NCBI RefSeq assembly: GCF_030272615.1
Contig: NC_081408.1
Coordinates: 64,924,546 to 64,988,545 of the forward strand
Direction: 5' to 3'
DNA length: 64,000 nucleotides
From: Cryptomeria japonica
Taxonomy: Eukaryota; Streptophyta; Pinopsida; Cupressales; Cupressaceae
Positions 11,944 to 22,472 of the stretch are shown piece after piece (the stretch's first letter is position 1; the number at the start of each line of letters is the position of its first letter). The notes under the pieces are model-generated. The model was not told where the DNA came from. It ran no database searches and saw only the letters and a program-made list of their open reading frames with translations. The position numbers and the translations under genes were made by a program.

Positions 11944-12330
11944 GTACCTGTATATGGTGAAAATGGATAACAATAACAACAAGATTGAAAGGCTAAATGA
12001 ATTCAACCACAAAACCCTAGCCTAACAACAACAAAGATCCACCATAACATATGAAGATTACCTAAGACAATGCAAATCACATGAAATCACAAAGATTATA
12101 CCATCACATGTCCAATAGGGTTTTGATCTCCATTCTTCGTATCTCCATTAATCTTGTTTGATATATTTGCTCTCAGATTTTATATGCACAAGAGCTCAAC
12201 AAAGAACGGAATGTGGTTGCAAGTAGGATCGTAGTGTAGTCAATTGATCAAGTAGTTAGCTCCTTAGCTCATTAGGGTGCTTGATTAGAATGCATAGAAT
12301 GATTAGGGTTAGATAATGAAAGAAACATCT

Positions 12331-12339
12331 CCTTATATA
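12331..12339 (-). promoter_or_regulatory. TATA box in the 3' LTR
   Basis: Minus-strand TATATAAGG, identical to the copy in the 5' LTR. It lies about 1.0 kb upstream of the SWEET start codon in the same orientation, so read-out transcription from this LTR could run into the gene. Confidence 0.6.
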
Positions 12340-12500
12340 GAAGACACTATATGAAATGGAGGGATAAGATTGAGAGATGTAAAAAGAGGTCGGCTATGAT
12401 TAGAGGGTAGGTAGAGGAAATAATAAAATAATGAGAGGGGTAGGTAGTGTATGAAATAAGAGATGAATGACATGTGTCATGGGTAGAAAAGGCTAATGAA

Positions 12501-12730
12501 TTAATTAAATAAATAAAGATTTATTTAATTAATAGAAGAAGTGGGATAATTAAATAAATAAATATTTATTTAATTTAAGAAAAGGATAATTTAAATAAAT
12601 AAATGTATTTATTTAAATGAGAAATAAGGCTAGAAGAGGATAAATGAATTAATTAAATAAATAAAAATTTATTTAATTAATAGAAGAATTGGGCTAAAGT
12701 AATTAAATAAATAAAATATTTATTTAATTA
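12501..12730. repeat. Five successive AT-rich palindromes in the LTR
   Basis: Near-perfect inverted repeats at about 12501-12532, 12547-12577, 12589-12618, 12649-12680 and 12700-12730, each with arms close to TTAATTAAATAAAT. They are spaced 42-60 bases apart and occur again in the other LTR. In the element's own orientation they fall at the start of U3. Confidence 0.85.
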
Positions 12731-12755
12731 GACATAACAATTTTGGGTGTCTACA

Positions 12756-12769
12756 TTTTGCCCCTCTTT
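12756..12769 (-). other. Polypurine tract of the Tat-like element
   Basis: On the minus strand the bases abutting the 3' LTR read AAAGAGGGGCAAAA, a purine run interrupted once, at the expected position for plus-strand priming. Confidence 0.8.
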
Positions 12770-13285
12770 GAGACAATGCGGCTTGTCGCGTTGTTTTAAA
12801 GAAGATAAGATGAACTAATACAGAGTTGCCCCAGAATGGGAATGATATGCCCCCTCGAGAGATTGGATGAAAATGTCTGAAAAGATTGCAGACAATCTCT
12901 CGATAAGAAAGAAAGGCTAGAATTGATTGACCAGATAAAGTGACAAAGTCACGGGATAATGAAGACTGACTTGGGAAATGAATGCGAGGGCTAGGGTAGG
13001 CTATAAGATAGACCACGGGGGAAAATACATCCTCATTGTCATCTACACCTTCACGAGATCAAAGTGCAGAGTGAGAAAAGAGCAGGAGCAGTCAGCAGCG
13101 ATGGCCTTCGTGCATAGATTCGACCGCGTTTGTCGATTCCAGAGGCCAGCAGAGGCAGGAGAGCCGATAAGTACCACCAAACCTCCTTGTACTTTGACGC
13201 ATTTAATTTTTGTCATTAATGCATGTCGAATAGGGCAATAAATGCGCTTAGAAGTAGAGTTGAAAAATGTCAAAAACCGTCTAAC

Positions 13286-13494
13286 CGCGTCTGCGTCGGT
13301 GTCAGGCGCGTCTGTGTCCGCCAGGTGCGTCTGTGTCGGTGCCAGGCACGTCTGTGTCTGGAACCGCATCTGCGTCGAATGCGGGCGCGTCTACGATGTG
13401 CAGGGGCGTCTGTGTAGTCTAGTCGCGTTTATGCCCGGCATAGGCACGTTTGTGTTATACAGGCGCCTCTGTGTTGTGCAGGCGCATGTATGAG
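13286..13494. repeat. 3' short-period tandem array, core CGCGTCTGTG (plus strand)
   Basis: Eleven degenerate units. The G of the GTCT core falls at 13289, 13310, 13329, 13350, 13368, 13389, 13408, 13427, 13448, 13467 and 13486, so spacing is mostly 19 or 21 bp (mean about 20). Cores include CGCGTCTGCG, TGCGTCTGTG and CACGTCTGTG; the spacers vary. The core is the reverse complement of that of the arrays at 20593 and 22087, so within the element this copy is inverted relative to them. It sits where the integrase core should be. Confidence 0.9.
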
Positions 13495-14317
13495 GTCTCC
13501 ATGAATTTGACATTGCTTACATTTCTTGACAAACTGATATGAGTCTTTTTCCATATTGGGCCAGTAATATCCAGTCCTAATGAGTTTCTTGGCCAAGGTA
13601 GGACCACTAGCATGTGGACCACATATCCCTTCATGCACTTCACGTAACGCAATCTGAGCTTCGTCGCTTTCTAGACATCTAAGAAGAGTGCCATCTAGAC
13701 CTCGCCGGTATAGGATATCAGCTAAAATGACATATAGAGAGGATTGGCGAATGAAGGTGCGGCGTTGGTTATTTGATAGATCAGGAGGTAGGATATTGTC
13801 GCGAAGGTATGTGAAGATGGAACCATATAACTGAGATTCAGGACCAACAACACATATCATTTCAGTAGAAGTGATCTCATATGAAGGAACCAAAAGGTTA
13901 TCCACCAAGAACTCATAGCGGGTCTCAATTGGAGGTAAATCGATCAATGAAGCAATTGTAGCCATGGCATCTGCGGCACGATTCTGCTCTCTTAGTATCT
14001 GCTCAAAATCTATCCTTGTGAAGTATTGTTTCAGATCATCCACCATTTGTTTGTAAGGCATTAATTTTTCATCTTTTGTTTGGTAATCATCAGTTGCTTG
14101 ACGGATGACAAGTTGAGAATCCCCCAAAACACGAAGTTCCTGGATCTTCCACTGAACTGCAATCCGTAATCTAGTTGTTAATGCCTCATATTCCGCTATA
14201 TTGTTAGTGCAAGGAAATGATAAGCGGTATGATTTTGGTATAGAATCCCCTTGAGGAGTTATAAAGAGAATACCAACTCCTGCCCCATGCTGTGTGTATG
14301 AGCCGTCAAAGTATAGT
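13429..14317 (-). pseudogene. Second (plant-type) RNase H and integrase zinc finger, truncated
   Basis: The minus-strand frame runs from about 14317, just after a stop, through an RVT_3-type RNase H (YFDGSYTQHGAGVGI, NIAEYEALTTRLRIA, VLGDSQLVIRQ, REQNRAADAMAT). It then reaches the integrase HHCC zinc-binding motif (REVHEGICGPHASG and KCKQCQIHGD). After HAPAQ the frame runs straight into the tandem array and stops at 13429. The whole DDE catalytic core and C-terminal domain expected after the zinc finger are missing, and only about 670 bp remain before the LTR. This is an internal deletion, not just a stop codon. The extra RNase H places the element in the Tat group. Confidence 0.9.
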
Positions 14318-14319
14318 TG

Positions 14320-15630
14320 TCATGGCTTTGCATGTGATACTGTTAAAATGGATTCATCTGGAAATTCTGAATTTAAAGGAACATCATCAATCATGGGGGC
14401 ATCTGCTAACTGATCTACGATGGCTTGTCCTTTTATTGCTTTTCTGTCCATATACTCGATGTCGAATTCACTCAGGATCATTACCCATTTGGCCAGTCGC
14501 CTAGTAAGTGTTGCTTTATTGAGAAGGTATTTTAATGGATCAATTCTTGCAACCAACTTAGTCTTATGAGTGAGCATGTAATGTCGTAATTTCTGTGAAG
14601 CAAAGACCACAGCAAGACATGCGCGCTCGATTGGTGTGTAGCTTAGCTCGTATCCCACCAATGTGTGACTGATATAGTATACTGCTTTTTCCTTGCCTTC
14701 AGCGATTTGTTGCACTAAGAGTGCCCCCAGTGCTATTGGAGTAGCTGATATGTACAGTAATAGTGGTTGATCTAGAACTAGTGGCATCAGAACTGGAGGA
14801 TTTAGAAGATAATCTTTGAGCGTCTGGAAAGCCTGTTGACAGTTGTCATCCCATTTGAATTTGATGTTTTTATGTAGTAGGTGCTGAAAAGGATTACACT
14901 TATCTGCCAGTTGTGCTATGAATCTTCGAATGGACTGGAGTCTGCCTTGTAAGGATCGAAGTTGACTGATATTTCTTGGTGGTTGCATTTCCAAGATAGC
15001 TTTGACTTTTGCTGGATCCGCTTCAATTCCTCTTTTAGATACAATGAATCCTAGGAGCTTCTCAGAGGTTACTCCAAAGACACATTTCTTAGGGTTTAAT
15101 CTTACTTTGTATTTTTCCAACCGATCAAAGGCAACTGAAAGTATGTCCAAATGTGTATTTCTGTCTATTGATTTGACCAAGAGGTCGTCAACATAATCTT
15201 CCACAGTTACATGCATGAGATCATGAAAGATAGTAGTCATGGCTCTTTGATATGTAGCACCTGCATTCTTTAACCCGAAAGGCATGACATTCCAGCAGAA
15301 AGTTCCCCATGGACAAGTAAATGATGTTTTGTGTTGATCCTTGGGTGCGATTCTTATCTGATTATAGCCAGAGAATCCATCCATAAATGATAGCATTTCA
15401 TGACCTGCTATGAGATCAACAATCAAGTCAATATTTGGTAATGGGAAGTCATCTTTTGGACAAGCTTTGTTGATGTCTCTGAAATCTGTACATATTCTGA
15501 TGCTGCGATCTGGTTTACTGATAGGTACCAAGTTGGAGATCCATTCAGGATAATCAATTGGGCGTATGAATCCGACATCGAGTAATTTCTCAAGTTCTGC
15601 TTTGACTATTAATGCCACTTGTGGATGCAT
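14320..15630 (-). pseudogene. Gypsy reverse transcriptase and first RNase H
   Basis: A 436-codon frame. Residues about 1-180 are RVT_1: IRICTDFRDINKACPKDDFPLPNID, SFMDGFSGYNQIRIAPKD, CWNVMPFGLKNAGATYQRAM and the catalytic YVDD box in VEDYVDDLLVKS. About residues 280-400 form the RNase H domain (LLLYISATPIALGALLVQ, YYISHTLVGYELSYTPIERACLAVVFASQKLRHY); the position usually Asp in the first motif is Ser/Ala, as is common where a second RNase H is present. The frame really begins upstream; a TAG near 15642 (VKPGAKPVK*KLRK) interrupts it and a TGA near 14319 ends it early. Confidence 0.92.
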
Positions 15631-15741
15631 TTTTCTTAATTTCTATTTTACTGGTTTTGCCCCCGGTTTGACTGTCAGATGATGCATTACCAAATCCGGA
15701 TCCAATCCAAGCATATTAGCGTATGACCAGGTGAAGTTGAT

Positions 15742-16080
15742 TTATCGCTCTTTGAAGAAATTTATGAATTTTGACCTTTCAGATTCAGTCAATGATTGGG
15801 CTAGGAATATGTTGTGTGGAACCTCTTCTGTACTGATGTTTGTTTTGATAGTCTCCTCTACCAACATGGATGATTTTTCCTCATATGATGATGGGAGAAT
15901 GTTGAGCCTTCCATCTTTGGGCACCTCAGAGAGGTTTTCACCCTCAGATACGTCCTTTCTTTTTACTTTTTTGGGGTCAGATAGCGTCACAATGTGGTTT
16001 TCGCCATAAGACCCTTGATTTGTTCTGATTTTCACAATTTTGCGACTGGAAGGTCCGACACCCTCACCAAAATATGCCAC
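15742..16080 (-). pseudogene. Gypsy pol linker between protease and reverse transcriptase
   Basis: A 112-codon fragment (VAYFGEGVGPSSRKIVKIRTNQG, then NIFLAQSLTESERSKFINFFKER) that precedes the conserved FTWSYANMLGLDP segment of plant Gypsy reverse transcriptase. It is isolated by a TGA near 16133 and a TAA near 15746. It has no independent function that I can name. Confidence 0.75.
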
Positions 16081-16134
16081 GCTATTGAGTTCTATAGTGT
16101 ATCCCGCTTTATGGTCTCTACGGGGAAGATCCTC

Positions 16135-18960
16135 TCATATGCCTAGATAGTCAATAAAAGCTTCATCGTTTTGAAATGTATCCAACTGTGCAGGTCCTTC
16201 ATGATCCCAGTCAATGAGTTGGTGGTGGACAAGGGGAAGGTCGTTAATGCCTTCAAAGTTAGCGGGGCTAAGAGTGAAGATGTGGTTATATTCGGGTATG
16301 TCAAGGTAATTATCGAGGTCATCGATGGCACTCTCCTCATCAGTCTCGATCACGAGCGAATCCAAATTATCCTCACTAGTAGCGCATTCTAGGACAGGTG
16401 TTCTCATCCTATGTGATTTCAACCTAGAACCTTGAGACAAGGACTGTGTAGACTCCTCATGGGTTGTTTCTTGACCAACTCTGAATTTTTTATAAAACTC
16501 CTCCTCTTCTGTGGGTTCACCTGGCTCTCTGAATGTTTCGGTGAGCTCGTAGTCACTGGCAGACTTGTCGGAACCCCATTCCCATTCGTTGGAATCTGTG
16601 GAATAGCAATTCTCTTGTTGAATTTTGGCAGCTTTGATTTGTAAGGCTTCTTCTGTCCTTTGGGTGTGGACCTTGGAAGTTAAGAAACCAAGTCCTTTCG
16701 AGCGTTCCTTCTTGAAAGTCAATTCAGATTGTAAAGGTTCAATGATGCCTTCCTTTCGTAACCCCAGAGGGCTTTTTCCATCATACCCGAATTTTCGTAG
16801 AATTTTGAAGCCTTTGCCATATTTCTCACATGGTAGATTGACATGATCTTGTGTTTCCTCTTCATTATCTCTAAAAAGCATTTGGTATAAACCTTCCTCT
16901 TCTAGTTCACCCCATCTTTGAAAGGTAGTAGGGCCCCATTTGAGCGTCATGATGGAGGTTTGCTTGTTAGGATGTGGTCTTCCATATTCTTTTGGGGAAC
17001 TCATGACTTGTCTTAAGTACATGGTCTGATTGAAAGTATATTCCCCCATGCCTTTGTCCTGAAACTTGCCTCTAAGCTCACCTTGTTTGGATGTCGAAGG
17101 TTTTAATGACTCAGGATCAATGTATGCCGACGAAGGAACAGCCTCCCGATTACTAGGAATGATGGTCTCAGTCTTTGATTTCAGGTTATTGCAATATTTG
17201 AATGGATTAGGATCGCCATTAACTGTTACTTCCACTCCATTATGAGGAAACTTAATGCATTGGTGATATGTAGATGGGACTGCCCTCATTTCATGAATCC
17301 AAGGACGTCCTAGCAATATGTTATAAGTGAGATTTAAATCCAGGATTTGACAGACCACATCCTTTGTAACTGGCCCAACTCTGAGAGGTAAGATGATTGT
17401 ACCCTTGGATGAATGCTCTTCATCATCATATGCCTTAATGGTGATCTTGTTTGTAGAATTTACAGCTTTATCAGAATATCCCAATTGTGTGATAGTGCTT
17501 AATGTGCAAATGTTTAGACCTGCTCCTCCATCTATCAGGACTTGTTTTATTCGATGTTTGTGTATGAAGGCTTCAATGTGTAATGGTGCATTATGTGGCT
17601 GACTTACGGAGGCATCATCGGCTTCTGTGAATGTAATGGAGTGTGCAATGGAAAGGTATCCCACCATGGCTTGAAATTGGTCCACGTTTAGATTAGTAGG
17701 AACAGTAGTATCTCTCAAGATTTTATCAAGAATGGCTTTATGTGCGGGAGATATGCGTAATAGTTCAAGGATTGAAATGAGCGCGGGTGTCTTCCCTAAC
17801 TGTTCTACAAGGTCATACTCAGGTTTGGTTGATGAAGAGGCGGTGTTTTTAGCTGGAGCACCTTGCAAAGTAATTTTACCTCGACGGGTTGTAACATGAC
17901 ATTCAGAGGTAGGTTCAGAAGAAGATCCAACACCTTTTAGGACAATCTTGGGTCTCTGAGTAGAATTCTCAGATGCTTTGTCCTTGATGATAATAGTAGA
18001 GACGTAATTGTCCATCGAGATATTATTGATAGTTGAATCATAGTTGTAAGGTGCTCTAGTATAGTTGGCTTGGTCATCTGTGGCTTTAGCTTTTCCCTTG
18101 TCATGTTTTGGGAATGGTTCCTTAAACATCTCATGTTCTTGATTAGACAAATGTCCCTCAATCTCAATGTCACCTCTATCAATGAGATCTTGTATGATGT
18201 TCTTCAGTCGATGACAATTTTCTGTCTTATGACCCTTGCTCTTATGAAATTCACAATACTCATCATCATTCCACCAATTTGATTTGACCTTTGGTTCATA
18301 CGGAGGGAAATATGGAACTGTGATTACTTTGTTTGCCACTAGCTTCTTGAAAATTGACTCAAGTGGTTCTCCCAATGGAGTGTACTTCCTTCGTGACCTG
18401 GAAGTTGTTTGAGTATTCACTTGATTGTTTGTAGAACTTGATCCTGAAAAGATGAATTTGGGTCGCACTGTGTTGGCATCAACAACACCATCATTGACTG
18501 TGTTCTTGTTTTTATTCCAAAATCTTGGCTTGTCTTTTCCTTTAAAGTCATCTTTGTTTTCCTTAAATATTTTAATGATTCCTTGTTCAATTAGGACCTT
18601 TTCTATTGCTAAGCCTTTTTTGATAACGTCCTTGAAGGTAGACAAACAAGATTTCCTTAGATCATAGCCAATATCTTTGTTAACATTTTGGGTGAACATT
18701 TCTACCATTTGCTTTTGTGGAATTTCACAAGAGCATCTGCTGGCTAGATTTCTCCATCTTTGTAAAAATGATGCAAAAGATTCTCCCTCTTTTTGCTTAG
18801 TATTGCACAAAGTAGTGACTGATATGTCTGTCTCTATGTTGTAGGAGAAATGTTGAATAAATGCCTCTGCTAAGTCACCCCATGACTTAATTCCAGGTGG
18901 AAGTTGGGAGAACCATTCCATAGCTTGATCGCCTAAGCTTTGTGGGAATAATCTCATCAA
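16135..18960 (-). pseudogene. Gypsy gag (capsid part), zinc-finger-like motif, protease and G-patch
   Basis: A long frame of 941 codons. Residues about 1-105 are the Retrotrans_gag capsid helices (FPQSLGDQAMEWFSQLPPGIKSWGDLAEAFIQHF, GESFASFLQRWRNLA). Around 240-255 is a CX2H-type motif (EYCEFHKSKGHKTENCHRLK). Around 480 is the protease active site LIDGGAGLNICT, with the DGG form seen in plant Tat-like elements. Around 710-745 is a glycine-rich G-patch (KYGKGFKILRKFGYDGKSPLGLRKEGI). The C-terminal 150 residues are acidic and low in complexity. The start is artificial: a TAG near 19016 separates it from the gag N-terminus at 19003-20100. Confidence 0.92.
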
Positions 18961-19002
18961 ATATGTCTCTTCTGCTGCTACCTCAAGGCAAGCTGTGAAA
19001 AA

Positions 19003-20100
19003 CTATCTTATGTGTGCCTTAGGATCCCCTTTTCCTCTATACTTATCAAATTTAGGCATCACAAAGTGTGTAGGAAAAGGAGGCATTGGAATGCTCTTGT
19101 CAAATGGATAAGGACATATGTCTCTCATTGTGTATGTTGGCTTCGGTGTATTTATGTCCTCCATTTTCTTTTGTAAGTCCCTGATTTGTTGCTCCAAATT
19201 GCTCTTAGGTGGAGATCGACTTCTTGGACCATACCCCATGCTTGAGGCACCAATTGGAGGAGGTGCATGTTGCATATATGGATGATATTGATCATACACA
19301 TGTTCATATGGAGGAGGTCTATAGTGATGCTGCGTATATGGACCACTTGGTATAGATTCATGTTGAGGAACACCATATCTATTTTGTGCATGTATACCAT
19401 ACTCTACAGGCATGTCATGTTCTATTGTATTGCCCCCAAATTTGACATGAGGTTTCCTTGTGTCCAAATTTTGAGCATGCCTTGGAATATCCCATTGCTT
19501 TGGTGGTTGATCCTTAGCATTGATATGTGATTGAGCATATTTTTCTCCATAAGACTTCCATAATGGTCTGCGAAGGTGAGTATCATATGTTTGACCATGT
19601 GTATGTGGGACCTTTGGTTTTTGAAGCAAAGCTGATGGTGATTCAGGTACCATGTGTGGTCCTCTATTTCCTCCACTATTAGGTCTCCTTTGATCCATGT
19701 TGGAGTGAGGTTGTTGCAAAGGTCTATGTTCCATTATTTGAGACATGTCAAAATCATGAGGTATCTTGGCTCCACTTTGTGCCATCATGTGTAAGAAGTA
19801 TTGTCTATCTCTCCTCATTATTTCCTCAACCAATCGATTGAAATGGGGATTCATAATGGATTCTTCCACATCTGCTGAATGTACTGAAAAGTTGTCCACA
19901 TTGTCATTTTGTGTAGCATTGTTGTTTATAGTGTCCATGTTCTCAACATTTGGATTGTTTCTATAGGTATCCATGTCAGGTAATGTAGTATGATCAGAAT
20001 TGAAAAAGATATCATTGTCATACTCATAAGAACTCATGTTTGCGGACTCTTGAGCCTCTTTAGTTTCTCTCCTAGATTTTTGAAGACGGGTTTCAACCAT
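19003..20100 (-). pseudogene. Gypsy gag N-terminal region
   Basis: A 365-codon frame starting MVETRLQKSRRETKEAQ at 20100, the first Met after the leader arrays, and ending in YRGKGDPKAHIR just before the conserved FFTACLE segment, where Glu has probably become a TAG stop. The region is rich in His, Pro, Asn and Tyr (repeated HAQN, YGVPQHE and PPPYEHVYDQYHPYMQH stretches), with a short coiled coil near residue 310 (NLEQQIRDLQKKMEDI). It would form the N-terminal part of the particle protein. Confidence 0.88.
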
Positions 20101-20592
20101 GAACTAGGTATTGACCAAGATGTGAGAGACTAGATGAAAATGTAAAAAGTATGGAAGACCAAGAGTTGTATGGAGTGTAAATGAATCTGAGGTGTACTTG
20201 CAATACCCAAAGTGTAAGACCAAGTATGTATGTAGTAGAGTAGGTGTGACTTCCAAAGAGAGGATAGTTTCTCTTGATGAGGTAAGCTGACCTTGACCCT
20301 AAGTAAGACCAAATGAGACCCAAAGGTAAGAAACCTTGATGAGGGACCACCTAGAAAAGTGTTGTTGTATGTAATGTGTTGACAAAGTATAGTGAGGACA
20401 AGCAAGTGACGTTTTGACTCAAGTTTAGACAATTGTGAATGTAATGAGAGATGTAAAGCAATGATGGACTTTGTGAGACCCAAGGACAGGTTGAATGCTA
20501 AATGAAACCTTAGAGAGATGACCTAGGAAGCTCAAGATTTCCGAAATTGACTGTATTTGTTTGCTGGACTGTAACAGTTTTTCAATTCTAGA

Positions 20593-20852
20593 CACAGATG
20601 CGACTGTATACTTCACAGACGCGGTTTCCTGACATAGACGATGCTCTGTTTAACACAGACGCGCTTCTAAGATTTTCTTGTTTATGTTTGCTGGACTGTA
20701 ACAGTTTTTTCAATTTTGGACACAGACGCGCCTGTATACTTCATAGACGCGGTTACCCAACACGGACGTGTTTATATTCAACACAGACGCTATTCTGCCC
20801 TTCACAAACGCACCTAGACAACACAAACGCGGTTAAAATAGACACAGATGCG
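20593..20852. repeat. Leader array nearest gag, core CACAGACGCG
   Basis: Eleven degenerate units in two blocks. Core starts lie at 20593, 20614, 20633 and 20654, then 20721, 20742, 20761, 20782, 20803, 20822 and 20843; spacing within blocks is 21 or 19 bp. Cores include CACAGACGCG, CATAGACGCG, CACGGACGTG and CACAAACGCG. The two blocks are partly explained by a 127-bp-offset duplication (20558-20625 with 20685-20753) that begins TGTTTGCTGGACTGTAACAG. Confidence 0.9.
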
Positions 20853-21124
20853 TTTCTATAAAATTTGTGCAATTTTTTCCAATCTGTGAAGTCATTTTGT
20901 TGTGACTCAATCTGACAGTTTGACTGATTTTCGTGACAAGAGGACACAGTGTTGATGAAGAACCAATGTTTGCAAGTGTCTAGACTCAAAATGACTCCAA
21001 AAAAGGTGTGTTGTTTGATGTAAAATTGTTTTGCATACACTTGAAGACACAAAAGACACAATGTTTTGTTGTTTGGTCTTGAATGTTTGAATGTTTAAAA
21101 TAAGTCAAGCACAATTCTTATGGC

Positions 21125-21485
21125 TGGCCAAGACAATAGTTGTTGATCCCACATAGGGTTTTACCCCCGAGGCTACGCTATTCAGAGCGGATACTTAGAC
21201 GCTTGACCTCACTGGCTCCACCCTCGACACTCACTTCTCGGGTCAGCCAAGCATCAGTCCCCATGAAAACTCCCCATGGCGAACTTTGTATCTCTACTAA
21301 GAATCGTATGTGTGTGGGCCGCTACCAGAGGTCCGACCTCCTGCCCCAACAACTAGAAGGATTTGGGCCTCTAAAACAAAATGGTGCTAGTAAGGGCATC
21401 TGCTCGTGTGGCCATACATGCGGCACTTTCAGCTCTGTAAATACAGAAGGCTCCCAGCCGGTAGGGGTTATGCCCTACAACTGAT
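21125..21485 (-). other. GC-rich leader block conserved with the second Tat-like element
   Basis: A stretch of normal GC content in an AT-rich leader, with no open frame that I can support. On the minus strand, around 21242 down to 21203, it reads CCGAGAAGTG, then GTGTCG, then GTGGAGCCAGTG. The same words occur in the same order at 58502-58541 on the plus strand, in the leader of the second element. It may be an RNA structure such as a packaging or translation signal (inference). Confidence 0.65.
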
Positions 21486-22086
21486 CAAATAAATTTGATC
21501 AAACGGGTTTATGGGGAGACATAGTGTCGGTATGAACTAATCAGCACACGTTATTCATAGTTTTCACCATGAATACATTTATTTATAGTGGTTCGGAAGA
21601 AGATGGCTTTTCTTTTGCTACCACTTGGGTCGTTCTCTTCTCACTAGTAGTCCTAATGACCACACAGGAAGACAGGCCCTCTAAAGAATTAAACAAAAAG
21701 AGCCTATTGCTCAAGACACAAAAGACAATGATTCAATTTTAGTGCACCAATGGAAGTGTTTGCTAGTCTATGAAAATAAGGCACACAATAAAAATCAAAA
21801 AAAAAAAAACCTTGCCAAGGACCTGCAACAAAGAGTTGTTAGTAGTTTGGGTTGTTTGAAATGATCACCCCTTCCTGCAAGCACACAAGTTAGGTAAATT
21901 TTAAAACCCAAAAGACTTTGTGAAAATAGGGGCCTTCAACCAAATGATTTTGCTTCCAAGACAAGCTGAACCAATTTTGTTAGCTAGATCTGAAAATGTT
22001 AGCTCAAAATAAACCAGATCTGAAACCCTAAATGCAAAATCCGAAAACTGAGTCAATAAAATTTCAAAATTTTGAAACAGGCCATA

Positions 22087-22361
22087 CACAGACGCGATTA
22101 CCCCCGACGCAGACGCGACTCTGCGACACAAACGCGGTTCTGTGAGACACAGACGCGAGTAAAAATCACAGACGCCCTTTCCAAACACAGACGCGGGTAA
22201 AAATGACACAGACGCGCTTCTATAACACAAACGTGCTTCTGTAATACAGACGCGTCTCCCTGGAACCTGCAAAATGAAATATTGCCAAAACACATATGCG
22301 GATCCAGTTGTCTCAGACGCGCCTGAAAATAAAAAATGCGATCCAAAAGTGCGCAGACATG
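22087..22361. repeat. Leader array nearest the 5' LTR, core CACAGACGCG
   Basis: Core starts at 22087, 22108, 22127, 22148, 22167, 22186, 22207, 22226 and 22245, then, after a gap, 22291, 22312, 22331 and 22352. Spacing is 19 or 21 bp, giving thirteen recognisable units, the last ones weak. The variable tails (for example GGGTAAAAATGA, CTTCTATAA) differ between units, so this is an old or selectively maintained array rather than a fresh expansion. Confidence 0.9.
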
Positions 22362-22451
22362 AAAATACCAAAAATGCTGCCGAAAATGTCTGATCTGCAA
22401 CTTCAAAAACACAAGATCTGCAACAAGGAGGTTAAATGCAAAGGGACAAGA

Positions 22452-22469
22452 GTCCCACCGGGCGTGCCA
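22452..22469 (-). other. Primer-binding site of the Tat-like element
   Basis: On the minus strand, three bases inside the 5' LTR, the sequence reads TGGCACGCCCGGTGGGAC. It begins with the TGG that pairs with a tRNA CCA end. I cannot name the tRNA from memory; it is not the initiator-Met type used by the Copia element. Confidence 0.75.
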
Positions 22470-22472
22470 AAA

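Larger units (their letters stand above)
11949..12755 (-). repeat. 3' LTR of the Tat-like element
   Basis: Matches 22473-23279 over its full length. It contains five AT-rich palindromes (12501-12730) and, on the minus strand, a TATATAAGG box at 12331-12339 pointing towards the SWEET gene. Confidence 0.95.

Noticed and set aside
13043-13493. Open frames across the short-period arrays as Cys/Arg-rich proteins
   Set aside because: Unit spacing of 19, 21 or 22 bp does not keep a reading frame; the Cys and Val content simply reflects the repeated GTCTGTGT word.
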